Shown in pieces: positions 20,205 through 30,772 of a stretch of DNA of 64,000 nucleotides (positions within the stretch are counted from its first letter, which is position 1; each line of letters begins with the position of its first letter). The notes under the pieces are model-generated. The model had not been told where the DNA came from. It saw only the letters and a program-made list of their open reading frames with translations, and searched no databases. Position numbers and translations under genes: made by a program. This DNA comes from G965207045 sp965207045 (GTDB lineage: Bacteria > Pseudomonadota > Alphaproteobacteria > Rickettsiales > Anaplasmataceae), in the NCBI GenBank assembly GCA_965207045.1, contig OZ242261.1, positions 1,054,001-1,118,000 on the forward strand. The letters are read 5' to 3'.

Positions 20205-21516
20205 TTGTAACTCTTCCTTTGAGACTATTTAAGTAGCATTCTGTAATTAAAACATTTTTCATCTTACCATAAAAACTCATATCATCGACATAAACAGACT
20301 GCATATACGGACTTCGTCCAACTATTTGCCTTTTATTTTTGCGATCAAACAACACTGGAATTACTTTGCCAATAAAACTCTTATTATACTCCAATTGCTG
20401 CTTTCTTAATAAAGATTGCAAGCATTGCAAGCGCTTATTCTTTACATCTTCTGGCACCTGATCTTTATATTCAGCACTTGGCGTACCTGCCCTAGGGCTA
20501 TATTTAAAACTGTATGCTTGTGCATACTTAACTTTCTCCACCAAATCTAAAGTACACTTAAAATCCTCTTCTGTCTCGCCAGGAAAGCCAACTATAAAAT
20601 CTGAAGAGAATGCTATATCAGGACAAAATTTTCTAACTTTTGCAATCGCATCATAATATAATGTCACATCATGCTTGCGATTCATCCGCTTTAGCACTCT
20701 GTTAGAACCAGATTGTACGGGTAAATGCATGTAAGGCATTATCTTGCCATAAGCAAAATGAGCCTCATAAAGCTCTTCATGCATATCTTTTGGGTGAGAA
20801 GTTGTATAACGAATTCTCTCCAATCCTTCTATCTTAGCCAAACGCTGCATTAATCTGCCTAATGACCAAACTTCCCCATCTAACCTTCCGTTATAAGCAT
20901 TAACATTCTGCCCAAGTAAAATTATTTCTTTAGCACCTTTATTGACTAAATCTAATGCTTCTACATAAATCTCACCTACACTCCTTGAATATTCAGCACC
21001 TCTAGTATAAGGCACTACACAATATGTACAAAACTTATCACATCCCTCCTGCACTGAAAGGTAAGAGGAGATTCGACTACTACGTTCAACTCCTTTTTTA
21101 ACTAGAACATCAAATTTAGAAATTTCTGAAAAATCTAAATTCATTACTTCACTATTTTTCCTTTTTACTTTTGCCAACAACTCTGGTAAAGTATGAATGT
21201 TTTGTGGCCCTATCACAACATCCACATTACTAGCACGTGAAAAAATTTCTTCACCTTCAGCTTGTGCTACACAACCAGCAACTACAGTTATAATCTTCCT
21301 ATTTTGTTCTTTTGCTATCATATTTATTCTGCCCAATTCTGAGTAAACCTTCTCAGTTGCCTTTTCACGAATATGACAAGTGTTGAGCACTATTACATCA
21401 GCTGAATCAGGCTTGTTGACCTCTTGAAAGCCTAAAGGCTTAATTACATCTGCAATCATAATAGAATCATACACATTCATTTGACAACCGTAAGTTTTTA
21501 TATACAGATTTTTCAT
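20197..21516 (-). CDS. miaB: tRNA-2-methylthio-N6-dimethylallyladenosine synthase
   Basis: Radical-SAM methylthiotransferase that modifies A37 of tRNAs reading UNN codons. It is 439 residues. The N-terminal UPF0004 domain carries TYGCQMN, LNTCHIREKA and VAGCVAQAEG with the three cluster-binding cysteines. The radical-SAM core has the C-x3-C-x2-C motif in EGCDKFCTYCVVPYTRG. A C-terminal TRAM domain follows. The N-terminal MKNLYIKTYGCQMN fixes the start. The related methylthiotransferase mtaB is at 29.5-30.8 kb; the tRNA-contact segment and length distinguish the two. Confidence 0.96.
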   Translation of the reverse strand: MKNLYIKTYGCQMNVYDSIMIADVIKPLGFQEVNKPDSADVIVLNTCHIREKATEKVYSELGRINMIAKEQNRKIITVVAGCVAQAEGEEIFSRASNVDVVIGPQNIHTLPELLAKVKRKNSEVMNLDFSEISKFDVLVKKGVERSSRISSYLSVQEGCDKFCTYCVVPYTRGAEYSRSVGEIYVEALDLVNKGAKEIILLGQNVNAYNGRLDGEVWSLGRLMQRLAKIEGLERIRYTTSHPKDMHEELYEAHFAYGKIMPYMHLPVQSGSNRVLKRMNRKHDVTLYYDAIAKVRKFCPDIAFSSDFIVGFPGETEEDFKCTLDLVEKVKYAQAYSFKYSPRAGTPSAEYKDQVPEDVKNKRLQCLQSLLRKQQLEYNKSFIGKVIPVLFDRKNKRQIVGRSPYMQSVYVDDMSFYGKMKNVLITECYLNSLKGRVTNG

Positions 21517-21749
21517 TGGTACAGAAATTGCAAGTAGATTAATTATTCTTGATTAATTAAGATTCGTCAATCTATACAACTTTTCCACTAGGAAGCAATA
21601 CTCTTGTTTTTAAATTACTTACATTAATGAGGCCAACAGCAGATGTGTACGAATCGGCCTAAGTCATTATATTAAAAGTGAATAGAATAACGATCTTGAC
21701 AAATTATAACTTATGTGATATCTATTTGCAGTAATAAATTGCTAAAAAT

Positions 21750-22385
21750 ATGAATAATTGCCCTATTAGGACGGATAGTGTTTTATGGCACCCTGACTTC
21801 GCTAAGCATTGCGAATCAAAACGTCGTAACTTTCAAGAGTATGAGAACAGAGTCGTAGCATTTCAGGAAGATATTATAGATAAAGAACTTAAGAAAGATC
21901 TTGTTGCTAATTGCCTTGAACCTACACTTAAACGTTATCTTGATGAGGAAGATCTTGATCAGAACAATGTTGATGATATCACTAAAAATGTAAGGTCTTT
22001 TTGCCTTTTTTTAATTCGCAAAAAACTTATCAATGAGTCGGGTAAAGTTAATAAGTGTAATAAAGAAAAGTTAATAAAAGAATTTCAGTATATAAGGAAC
22101 ATTATTGCTGAAAGATGTGATGATGAGAAATTTTACAAAAATTTGACAAAGACCTATTACAGATACTCTCGTGAAAAAGACATTGATTGGCAAAATGTCG
22201 TTGAGAGCATTGTAGAAAATATGGATTCTTATGTTGATAGTAAAGAGTTCAAAGATATGGCTGAAGAAGTGAGAAGAAGGACAGTACCGATAAACATATC
22301 TTCCAAATTAAGGCAATCGCCATCAAATGAATTAGAAGATACTAATACTTCCGCAGTGTTTAATGTTACCTACGAAAGGATATAA
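21750..22385 (+). CDS. Unknown charged, probably helical protein, 211 residues
   Basis: It starts MNNCPIRTDSVLWHPDF and is rich in Lys, Glu, Asp and Asn throughout, with no signal peptide or membrane segment. Much of it (residues 30-180) looks alpha-helical, with regularly spaced hydrophobics. No domain is recognised. It stands alone between miaB and gloB with long gaps on both sides. That isolation and the lack of family are typical of accessory proteins in this lineage; any effector role would be speculation. Confidence 0.6.
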   Translation: MNNCPIRTDSVLWHPDFAKHCESKRRNFQEYENRVVAFQEDIIDKELKKDLVANCLEPTLKRYLDEEDLDQNNVDDITKNVRSFCLFLIRKKLINESGKVNKCNKEKLIKEFQYIRNIIAERCDDEKFYKNLTKTYYRYSREKDIDWQNVVESIVENMDSYVDSKEFKDMAEEVRRRTVPINISSKLRQSPSNELEDTNTSAVFNVTYERI

Positions 22386-23130
22386 ATATAGAGATGATAG
22401 AAAAAGCTAATTCGTTAAATCTCACATCTTTCTTGGCAGTACACATAAAATTGATATACTGATTTTTTTGGAACAAGAATCACACATATTATCTAGTACA
22501 AATTCGTAACAATTATATTGTGGAAATGCAAACGTTATCCCTTGTTTTGAGTTAGCCTAGAATAAGCTTAATCAACTACTGATTACACCATAAAAAAGAA
22601 TCCTGAGAAGAAAAAAGTTTAATTGCTAAAAAGAATATTTACTAAATTAACTCGTTTCTTGAAATAGGACAAAGCGCAGATATTACTTAATCTAAGTGCT
22701 TTACAAGAAATATATTTTGGTTAGAATGACCTTTTCTACATCAGTTACACTTTAAGTCATTACCAATAGAAATAGTCAGAAAGAGGAATATGCAATATAG
22801 TACTGAGATTATCCTATAGAAATTGGGAGATATAAAGTACCATCATTACCACTGTTATTTATCACATCCTTCAGCAACTTCCAAACAAATACAAAATGCA
22901 GAAATACTTTCCACACTTTACAATGAACAGACCTTAACAAACACTACTGTAGTGCACACAACAAGCTTAATCATTAATAATATGGAACAATCACCACCAT
23001 AAACACATCCATTTACATATGGTGCCGACAACGAATCTCAATTAAGCAGATGCAATACCATATTCTACACAAAAATGTATGCACATACAACTTAAACACT
23101 AAGAGAAATATTGCTCTCAATGATAAAAAT
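22386..23130. other. Non-coding stretch, about 745 bases
   Basis: No gene, RNA or repeat is recognised in this AT-rich gap between the unknown 211-residue protein and gloB. Short openings in all frames are broken by frequent stops. Confidence 0.5.
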
Positions 23131-23886
23131 TTAGAATTTATCCTTCAATTTACGGATTTTAGTAAAAACTTCTAGATCGCTATTTTTAGAACAAAAACCG
23201 ATATTACGCTTTATTTCATCGCTTGATGTACGGAAAAATGGGTTAATCAATCTTTCTTGGCTAATTGTTGAAGGTACAGTTGGACGAGATCTTATACGTA
23301 ATAACTTTACTTCCTTGTACACCCGTTGCAAATTAGTATTATTCGGCTCAATTGATAAAGCAAAACGAATATTACTCTCTGTATATTCATGTCCACAAAA
23401 AATTTTTGTTTCGTCAGGTAAACTTTTGAGGATCTGAATACTATTATACATTTCTTGTATCGTCCCTTCAAAGACTCTTCCACAACCACAAAAAAACAAT
23501 ACGTCTCCGCAAAAAAGCACCTTATCATTAATAAAAAAAAATCCTATGTGGCCTGATGTATGTCCAGGCAGATGCAAAATCTTTACTTCACAATTTCCAA
23601 AATAAAAGCTGTCTTTTACACAGACATCAATCCCTGGAATTCTATGTTGATCAACTTCAGCACCTATAATTTTCGCTTGTTTCTTATTTTTAATTTCAAG
23701 GTTTCCATCAGTATGATCCCAATGATGGTGTGTGTTAAGTATAAAATCCAAACTTTTATCACCTAAAAACCCTAATATTGGTTCTGCAGAAGCAGGATCA
23801 ATAATCCCTGTAACCCCGCTCATTGTATCATAGATAAAATACGAATAATTATCTCGAAGCAATGGAATTATTTCGATTGATAGCAT
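23131..23886 (-). CDS. gloB: Hydroxyacylglutathione hydrolase (glyoxalase II)
   Basis: Metallo-beta-lactamase-fold enzyme that hydrolyses S-lactoylglutathione in methylglyoxal detoxification. It is 251 residues, the usual size. The metal-binding motif is NTHHHWDHTDGN (T-H-x-H-x-D-H), with further ligand segments LPGHTSGHIGF, FCGDVLFFCGCGRVFEGT and FCGHEYTESN. The C-terminal substrate-binding domain is present but short. It is a monocistronic minus-strand gene with gaps on both sides. Confidence 0.93.
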   Translation of the reverse strand: MLSIEIIPLLRDNYSYFIYDTMSGVTGIIDPASAEPILGFLGDKSLDFILNTHHHWDHTDGNLEIKNKKQAKIIGAEVDQHRIPGIDVCVKDSFYFGNCEVKILHLPGHTSGHIGFFFINDKVLFCGDVLFFCGCGRVFEGTIQEMYNSIQILKSLPDETKIFCGHEYTESNIRFALSIEPNNTNLQRVYKEVKLLRIRSRPTVPSTISQERLINPFFRTSSDEIKRNIGFCSKNSDLEVFTKIRKLKDKF

Positions 23887-24046
23887 ATTTTTAGCTTATT
23901 GAATCTATATGACTACCATTTAGCATTAATGTCCAATTTTTTTTCACTTCCAGTCATTTTTAACGGATAACACATACACTGTATAAACTATAAAACATTA
24001 ATTATAGTTGACATAACAATCAGTATGAGGCTAGACTTAGCAAGTA

Positions 24047-25228
24047 ATGGAAAATTCACTACCTAAACCGAAAATCCCGAAAGGATTAAAAAGAGCGTTT
24101 TTCACAAATGATGTGCAACAATTTGAGTTGATTATTAAACGTAATAAAAGTCTTGTTCATTCAGTTGGTGCTATTCCTCCTATTGATGGCAAATTACCAA
24201 TCATGGCTCATGCAATCTTTCATGCAAGAAGAGATTTTGTTGAGGTGCTATTAAATAATGGAGTGGATGTCAATTCAAAATTGGACGAAGGTAGAACGCC
24301 GTTAGCATTCTTAACCTCCTCAAAATATAACAAGCATTATGATAGAACTAATTTAATGCGGTTGTTATTGGACAGGGGTGCAGATGTTAACCTTGCAGAT
24401 GAAAGTGGACACACACCGTTGTTGTATGCTGCTATAAAGAAGAATGAAGAGCAGGTAAAACTGTTGATAGGTGCAGGAGCAGAGCTTGATGTCTTTTCTG
24501 ACATTCCTTACGGCTATCCTGAGTTAATCGGTTTTGATTTTGCTCACCAATTTTTATATCAAAATCCACCACCTAATACTAAACCATATTATGTGACAAT
24601 AGCTAAGGAGGCTTGTGTACCACAAAGATTATTAACACCTTTAATGTATGCAGTTATCTTTGACGAGAAAAATATAACAAAAGCTTTAGTTGATGCAGGA
24701 GCAGTGTTTTCTGAAGAGCAAAAAAGTATTCTAATAAAGAAATTTTTACCCAAAGTAAATCTTTATAATACTTTGTTATCTCTCCATATAACAGGTATAC
24801 ACACCACTGTAGAGAAATTTTTGCAGGTACTGGAGGGGAAGGAAAGACCAGCATTGTTTGATTTTACTGAACAGAAAAATTTTGTTCAATTGTATGAATG
24901 TGCACAAGCAAGAACAAACAATGAGAAATCACGCAACCAGTTAAAAAGATTTATCTTGAATATGATAGAAAGTGAATCAGAAGAGCGTCGTGATAATGAA
25001 GGGGAGAAAAATTTCTTGGAAAATTTGGCAGTTGCTTTGTCAACATTTTCTTTACAAGGTCTGTGTAGGGAAACAATAAGAAAATCAATCATTCAAGCTC
25101 AATTTGCTAATTGTCACATAAAAGAAGAAGTTATTATCTCTTTGCCACTACCTGAAAAGGTCAAGAGTTTTCTAGAATACGCAGAGCTGTATCCACTTAG
25201 TCCGAATGTAAGTGAACAGAAAGTATAA
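24047..25228 (+). CDS. Ankyrin-repeat protein, 393 residues
   Basis: Ankyrin repeats are visible in residues 15-140 (RRDFVEVLLNNGVDVNSK, MRLLLDRGADVNLADESGHT, EEQVKLLIGAGAELDV). A further one lies near residue 205 (LLTPLMYAVIFDEKNITKAL) after an inserted loop. The C-terminal about 170 residues are helical and non-repeat. There is no signal peptide. The coding strand is G-rich relative to C (for example 24241-24480), unlike most plus-strand genes in this part of the window, so the gene may have changed strand or arrived recently. It is a candidate secreted effector by family only. Confidence 0.88.
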   Translation: MENSLPKPKIPKGLKRAFFTNDVQQFELIIKRNKSLVHSVGAIPPIDGKLPIMAHAIFHARRDFVEVLLNNGVDVNSKLDEGRTPLAFLTSSKYNKHYDRTNLMRLLLDRGADVNLADESGHTPLLYAAIKKNEEQVKLLIGAGAELDVFSDIPYGYPELIGFDFAHQFLYQNPPPNTKPYYVTIAKEACVPQRLLTPLMYAVIFDEKNITKALVDAGAVFSEEQKSILIKKFLPKVNLYNTLLSLHITGIHTTVEKFLQVLEGKERPALFDFTEQKNFVQLYECAQARTNNEKSRNQLKRFILNMIESESEERRDNEGEKNFLENLAVALSTFSLQGLCRETIRKSIIQAQFANCHIKEEVIISLPLPEKVKSFLEYAELYPLSPNVSEQKV

Positions 25229-25427
25229 CATGTTTGAATTTAAATAATGTGTGAGCAAATTATTATTTTTTATCCAATCTTGTTATAGCTCAAATATTGT
25301 CGATAAATTGCAACTCTTTGCTTCTATCTGGAAATGAACTATTTTCCTCATTCAACAATGATTGGCTATCCTTGAATTAGCGATTAAAAAGTCGTAAAAT
25401 AATTGCAATTTAATTGTTGATGACAAC

Positions 25428-26516
25428 GTGACAAGCTTACATAAAACTTTGGAAACAGTTCTCAATAAATTTAACTTCTTAGCAGAAACTCTTGCAGATC
25501 ACAGTAAGGCTTCTTCACCAGAATATGCTAAAAATTTCAAAGAATATTCAGATTTAGAGCCTATTGTTACTATGATACATCAATATCAAAAAGTGCATAA
25601 AGAAATTGGTGATTTGCAAGAAATTACCAAAGATAATGATCCAGACATAAGAGAAATAGCTCAAGAGGAACTGCTAGCAATAGAAAAACAGTTACCAAAT
25701 TTAGAGAAAAAATTAAAGCTATCTCTATTGCCAAAAGACAAGGATGATACACGAAATGTCATATTAGAAATTAGATCTGGTAGTGGAGGCGAAGAAGCTG
25801 CATTATTCTCTTCAACTTTGTACAGAATGTACCAGAGATACGCTGAAAGAATGAAGTGGAAATTTGAGATATTAAACATTACCCATACTGGAATTGGTGG
25901 TTTCAAAGAAGCATCAGCAAATATCAGTGGCAAAAACGTTTTTTCTCGTTTGAAATTTGAATCCGGAACACATCGAGTTCAAAGAGTGCCTGAAACAGAA
26001 GCTTGTGGTAGGGTCCACACTTCAGCTGCAACAGTTGCTGTTTTACCTGAAGCTGAAGAGATTGATGTTCACATACAAGAAAAAGATTTACGCATAGATG
26101 TTTATAGGTCTAGTGGCCCAGGAGGTCAATCTGTTAACACAACAGATAGCGCGGTACGCATAACTCACATTCCTACTGGAATTATAGTCACACAACAGGA
26201 TGAAAAGTCCCAACACAAAAACAAAGCAAAGGCAATGAAAATTCTAAGAGCAAGATTATATGAAATTGAGAAAATTAAAAAAGAATCTGAAAGGTCACAA
26301 ATGCGCAAACAACAAATTGGATCTGGAGACCGCTCTGAGAGGATTAGGACATACAATTTTCCTCAAGGTCGGGTCACAGATCACAGGATTAGCTACACTT
26401 CTTATAAGATAGATCAAATAATAAAAGAAGGCATGATCGAAGAATTTGTTGATGCCCTAATAGAGGCTTCAGAAACAGCAAGATTAATAAATTTTAATAA
26501 TGAAGATAATAAATAA
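25428..26516 (+). CDS. prfA: Peptide chain release factor 1
   Basis: Terminates translation at UAA and UAG. It is 362 residues, the family length. The GGQ motif is in SSGPGGQSVNTTDSAVRITH and the stop-codon recognition tripeptide is PET in RVPETEACGRVHTSAAT, a normal RF1 variant. The start is GTG at 25428. The nearby ATG at 25420 is out of frame and ends after three codons. The 3' end overlaps plsC by 17 bases, so the two form an operon. Confidence 0.96.
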   Translation: MTSLHKTLETVLNKFNFLAETLADHSKASSPEYAKNFKEYSDLEPIVTMIHQYQKVHKEIGDLQEITKDNDPDIREIAQEELLAIEKQLPNLEKKLKLSLLPKDKDDTRNVILEIRSGSGGEEAALFSSTLYRMYQRYAERMKWKFEILNITHTGIGGFKEASANISGKNVFSRLKFESGTHRVQRVPETEACGRVHTSAATVAVLPEAEEIDVHIQEKDLRIDVYRSSGPGGQSVNTTDSAVRITHIPTGIIVTQQDEKSQHKNKAKAMKILRARLYEIEKIKKESERSQMRKQQIGSGDRSERIRTYNFPQGRVTDHRISYTSYKIDQIIKEGMIEEFVDALIEASETARLINFNNEDNK

Positions 26517-27273
26517 TTTATTTTTCAACATTTTTTTAGTTGTATGGACAATATCTTATGGAATAGTTGCACTTCCATTTTTACTTTTGCCTTCTTATTT
26601 AGCAATTTATTCTTGCAAACCTTGGATATATCTTATTCTAAAAGTATTAAAGCTTTTTTGTGGAGTAAAATATGAAGTCCAAGGAAAAGAAAATATAGCA
26701 AGAAACCGACAAGCTATTTTCATGGCAAAACATCATTCACCCTTGGAAACCCTTTTATTATCCTATTTAATAAAAAAACCAGTATATATTTTAAAGAAAG
26801 AGTTGATATTCATACCTTTTGTGGGACTGTACTTCATAATTACAAAGATGATAACAATTGATAAGAATTCATACGCAGCATCATTTAGAAAAATGATACT
26901 CAGTACTAGAGAACGAATTGCAGAAGGAAGAAATGTTATCATTTTTCCAGAAGGTGGTCGAGTTGGTATAAATGATAATGTTCAATATCAGCGTGGAATT
27001 TCAGTGCTATATACTGATAGAAAGCTGGATAACATAGATTTTATTCCGGTAGCTTTAAATTGTGGTCTTTTTTGGCCCATAGGAATATTTGATAAAAAAA
27101 AACCTGGAACTGCAATAATAAAGTTTCTACCGCCTATAAAAAAAGATTTGTCTAGAAATGAATTTATGCACAAATTAAAGGATAGTATAGACTCAGAAAG
27201 TAGAAAGTTAGTCAAAAATGCTCTTAATAATTTCGACAATCAAGCAAAAAGCCTTTCAGCACAACAGGAATGA
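26500..27273 (+). CDS. plsC: 1-acyl-sn-glycerol-3-phosphate acyltransferase family protein
   Basis: Acylates lysophosphatidic acid in phospholipid synthesis at the inner membrane. It is 257 residues with an N-terminal hydrophobic stretch (residues 5-50). The acyltransferase motif appears as KHHSPLET, an H-x4-E form of the usual H-x4-D. The second motif is FPEGGRVG. The overlap with prfA suggests coupled translation. Other LPLAT family members have the same layout, but this is the simplest assignment. Confidence 0.88.
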   Translation: MKIINNLFFNIFLVVWTISYGIVALPFLLLPSYLAIYSCKPWIYLILKVLKLFCGVKYEVQGKENIARNRQAIFMAKHHSPLETLLLSYLIKKPVYILKKELIFIPFVGLYFIITKMITIDKNSYAASFRKMILSTRERIAEGRNVIIFPEGGRVGINDNVQYQRGISVLYTDRKLDNIDFIPVALNCGLFWPIGIFDKKKPGTAIIKFLPPIKKDLSRNEFMHKLKDSIDSESRKLVKNALNNFDNQAKSLSAQQE

Positions 27274-27952
27274 AATTGCATGATTTTCCAAAAAATTATC
27301 TTCAGTCTTAATAAATTTCCATCTATAGAAGTTAAAATTAGTAGCTGTACTAATAGCATGGGCAAGATAGAAAACAATTCTTTCTATTTTCTTAAATACA
27401 TTAAATGCAAACAATAAGCTAAATACTGTAACGTAATAACTTTCATAATTAAAGACGTATCTTATTATCAATCTTACGATAACCTAAAAACAGGGCTTTC
27501 ATAAATCACAAATGATTCTACTTGTTTAAATGAAAAAGTATTTTTGTGAAATCTTGTGCAGTATTATTGTGAAATGTTCTTACTTGTAGCTTTTTTATAG
27601 AAGCAGCAATGTAAAAAATTATGTGCTCTAATAAAGATTTTTTTTATATTAAAATCCAATTTTATTTAATATGTTAGGCTTTGAATCTTCATACTATTAT
27701 ATATAGTAGTACTTCTAATCAGTATCAATTTGATAATACACTTAATAAAAATGCACTCAAGAGGCGTTCGAATAGCATGTAGCAAAAAATGTACACTAGT
27801 ATGATAACTCAACTACACAAATTTGCTACATCGTATCCAACTTAAGAACTATACTACTAGTTCTTTATCTATAATCTTTAAAAAATGAAAGTTGTATTTC
27901 TTCTCCTCATGTAGTAACTTCATCATATATATATTTTATTCATGAGGTAAAT
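27274..27952. other. Non-coding stretch, about 680 bases
   Basis: Nothing definite is seen. The region is AT-rich, with tracts such as the TATATAT run near 27705, and has no RNA-gene signature. Just before the next gene, GAGGT at 27942-27946 makes a good ribosome-binding site for the ATG at 27953. Confidence 0.5.
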
Positions 27953-28501
27953 ATGCTTAATAATGAGGGCTACAGCAGTAAAACTATTATCACTCTTTCC
28001 GATTCCACTGCACAAATCTGTAATTCAAATTCTTGTAGAAATGAGGATTATTTTTGGCAGTATTATAATACGGATTTTGATATTGAAGTCCAATCTCAAC
28101 CTAGCGCTTCTAGCCTGGCCAACGTTTATATTTTGAAAGAAAAATATCCTGCCGAATTTTTTAACGGTGAAAACGAGTTAGAAGTGACATTCTATGATGA
28201 ACAAAACCTAAACAAGAAAACTGCATATTTTCATTTATCTGATATTGAAGAAGGTCCAATTGAAGATGGATATCAATGTTTTTCTGAAGACAAATATGAT
28301 TATGCTTTCCACAATGACCTCTTTAGTCTAGAGTTTATTAGTTCCACTGATGAAGCTAATAAACATGATAAAGTGTGTTTAACATACCAATTTTCCCAAA
28401 ATTCCGTTTTCAATGCCCTGCTTGAAGATGGAAAATCTATAGTTTTAGCAAAAGATAGCCCAACCTATAATATTGATGATAGTTTGGTTTTTGCTTCTTG
28501 A
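27953..28501 (+). CDS. Unknown acidic protein, 182 residues
   Basis: The ATG at 27953 follows a GAGGT ribosome-binding site at good spacing, which supports a real gene. The protein is acidic, rich in Asp, Glu, Ser, Asn and aromatic residues, with alternating strand-like patterns. It has five cysteines, two of them close together in QICNSNSC. There is no signal peptide, membrane segment or recognised domain. It is isolated, with gaps of 680 and about 1030 bases on either side. A secreted or host-directed role is possible but unsupported. Confidence 0.6.
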   Translation: MLNNEGYSSKTIITLSDSTAQICNSNSCRNEDYFWQYYNTDFDIEVQSQPSASSLANVYILKEKYPAEFFNGENELEVTFYDEQNLNKKTAYFHLSDIEEGPIEDGYQCFSEDKYDYAFHNDLFSLEFISSTDEANKHDKVCLTYQFSQNSVFNALLEDGKSIVLAKDSPTYNIDDSLVFAS

Positions 28502-29533
28502 GTTATATAATAAAAAGGTAGATTTTTTTCTTGCTGTTTGTTTTTCAATCCTGTTTTATATTAGTTAGTGTAAAATTTTGTTTGCAAAGATTTATCACTT
28601 AACGTTTTAATTTTACGTCGCATATGGCATTTCTAGGAACATATAAAACGAAAAACAACAGCGAATCAGAAATAGCTTTATAATGGTTTATACAATACTT
28701 GTAATATTAGTAAAACTGAGTGTAAAAAAATACCAATTGGCAAGTAGGGGCAGTACTTATAACTTATAAGTCGCAATCAATAATGTCTTAGTTATTGATA
28801 TGATAAATAATTTAGTTACATTATCGATTTCAACTTTAGCGATATTTTGATGGTTCAAGTCACTTTCTTCAAGATGGAAACTATATTCTTGAGTCTGCAA
28901 TTCATATCACTTTTTATAATACACACTAAACTACTAAAGCTAATCTTTTATAGAATCGGATATGATTAACGCTATACTTATATTCTAAAAACTTTAATTC
29001 TGAATAATTGATTGTTTAACCCTTGTAATTCATTCTGCAAAAATTGGCTTATTCCATAATTTAAATATCTTGTACTGATATTTTTATCACGTATTTCACA
29101 ATAACTTATTGAGATTTGAATTTACTGATAGAAGATAAGCATATTATGATATATGTTTAGTATACCAGACTTAATGGTGACCATCTTTTCTCTAAGACCC
29201 CGCAGAATTCTGCATTTTTAGTAAAAAATAGTTTTTCTGCTGATGATTCCTAACATAATAGGAGATAATATTCATTTATTTGAATAGATCTCTAAGTACA
29301 GAAAGAGAACTCGCATTAGCAGAGTAGCAAAAAAAGTAAGAAACGCACTCAAGCAAGTTATATATGGAACTGTCCTACGACTTGTGTCTCACATGTTTTT
29401 TGTATAAAATCCCAAATAAGCACAATATTAAAAAGGGAAAGAAAAACGTCTAGAGTATTACTTACAGAATCTAAAAGTATATGATAACCAGTTTTAGCAA
29501 TACAACAAATGAAATAAATAAGTTTTGTTAAGT
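28502..29533. other. Non-coding stretch, about 1 kb
   Basis: No gene or RNA is recognised. The only start-like opening is a 19-codon ORF near 28624, too short to claim. Confidence 0.5.
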
Positions 29534-30772
29534 TCAAAGGTGCGCATTATCCTCCACACCAACAAGGTATTTATCTTCCTTTGAATTTATAATTTTCACT
29601 TTTATTGTGTTGCCAACATCGTAACTTCCTTCAAATTTAACTAAGGCAAAATTCTGTGCACGACCGAAGTTTTCTTTCTCTATTATTATTTCATGAGTAG
29701 ACCCAATTTGAGATCGATAAAATGATTTTAATTGATTTTCACCAAGTTTACGCAGCCTCTTTGCTCTTTCTTTTCTTACATTTACAGCTACCTGAGGCAT
29801 TCTAGATGCTGGGGTTCCATTTTTATTAGAGTATGGAAAAACATGTAGATATGTAATTCCAGCTTCAATAATTACATCATAAGAATTCTTAAACATTTCT
29901 TCACTTTCAGTTGGAAAACCTGCAATCATATCAGCTCCAAAAACAACTTCTGGTCTATTTTTCCTTACTTGTGCACAAAATTCTATAATCTTCTCTCGAT
30001 TATGACGGCGTTTCATCCTTTTTAAAATCATATTATCACCTGACTGAGCACTGATATGTATATGGGGCATTAAGCGAGGCTCATTCACTATAATATTAAA
30101 CAGCTCATTATCTATCTCTGCAACATCAATTGAAGACAATCTCAACCTTTTCAATTCTGGAACAAGATTAAGCAACCTTCTAATCATTGAACCAAGACTT
30201 GGATTGCCAGGTAAATCAACACCAAAACCAGTAATATTAACCCCAGTCAAAACTATTTCTTTATGGCCATTTCTTACTAACAACCTAACTTGTTCAACAA
30301 TACTAGTAATTGGAACCGATTTGTTTTCTCCCCGGGCATGAGTAATACAACAAAATGTACAACTATGGTTACATCCATTTTGTATTTGCACAAAAGGACG
30401 TGACCTATTTTGGAAACTCAAAAAAATTACTTCGCTTTTCTCTTTTCTAATTTTCTCCAATTTATGATTACAATTTAAATAATTTCTATATTGCAATTTC
30501 TCTTTATTACCAAGAACTTTCACTACCCCAGGCATCTTTTTATATATTTCCGGATTAAGTTCTGCAGCACAACCGACAACGATAATCTCTTGTTCTGAAT
30601 TTTCACGATAAACTCTGCGTATAGACTGCTTTACTTGTCTTTCGGCCTCATTTGTAACAGCACAACTGTTAATAACAGTTATATTATCACTTTTAGTTTG
30701 GGCCAAGAAGTTTTTTATTATATCACTTTCGTATAAATTTAGCCTACAGCCAAAAGTAATTACTTTTACCAT
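29534..30772 (-). CDS. mtaB: tRNA (N6-threonylcarbamoyladenosine(37)) methylthiotransferase MtaB
   Basis: Radical-SAM methylthiotransferase that adds a methylthio group to t6A37 in tRNA. It is 412 residues. The N-terminal cluster cysteines lie in FGCRLNLYES, NSCAVTNEAE and VGCAAEL. The radical-SAM motif is QNGCNHSCTFCCITHARGENKS. The GVNITGFG and SAQSGDNMILKRMKRRH segments are typical of MtaB rather than MiaB. The gene stands alone, with about 1 kb of non-coding DNA downstream and 1.7 kb upstream. Confidence 0.93.
   Translation of the reverse strand: MVKVITFGCRLNLYESDIIKNFLAQTKSDNITVINSCAVTNEAERQVKQSIRRVYRENSEQEIIVVGCAAELNPEIYKKMPGVVKVLGNKEKLQYRNYLNCNHKLEKIRKEKSEVIFLSFQNRSRPFVQIQNGCNHSCTFCCITHARGENKSVPITSIVEQVRLLVRNGHKEIVLTGVNITGFGVDLPGNPSLGSMIRRLLNLVPELKRLRLSSIDVAEIDNELFNIIVNEPRLMPHIHISAQSGDNMILKRMKRRHNREKIIEFCAQVRKNRPEVVFGADMIAGFPTESEEMFKNSYDVIIEAGITYLHVFPYSNKNGTPASRMPQVAVNVRKERAKRLRKLGENQLKSFYRSQIGSTHEIIIEKENFGRAQNFALVKFEGSYDVGNTIKVKIINSKEDKYLVGVEDNAHL

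Noticed and set aside
21630..21660. AGGCC / GGCCT hairpin upstream of the 211-residue ORF
   Set aside because: Five base pairs with a 20-base loop is not enough to claim a regulatory structure.
27256..27471. Minus-strand 71-residue ORF after plsC
   Set aside because: Overlaps the plsC end, no family and no ribosome-binding site; probably chance.
27750..27800. GTTCGAAT near 27769 as a tRNA T-loop
   Set aside because: The flanking bases do not pair into a T-stem and no acceptor stem is found, so no tRNA is called. No other tRNA-like T-arm was found in the window.
28624..28683. 19-codon ORF MAFLGTYKTKNNSESEIAL
   Set aside because: Too short, with no ribosome-binding site or supporting context.
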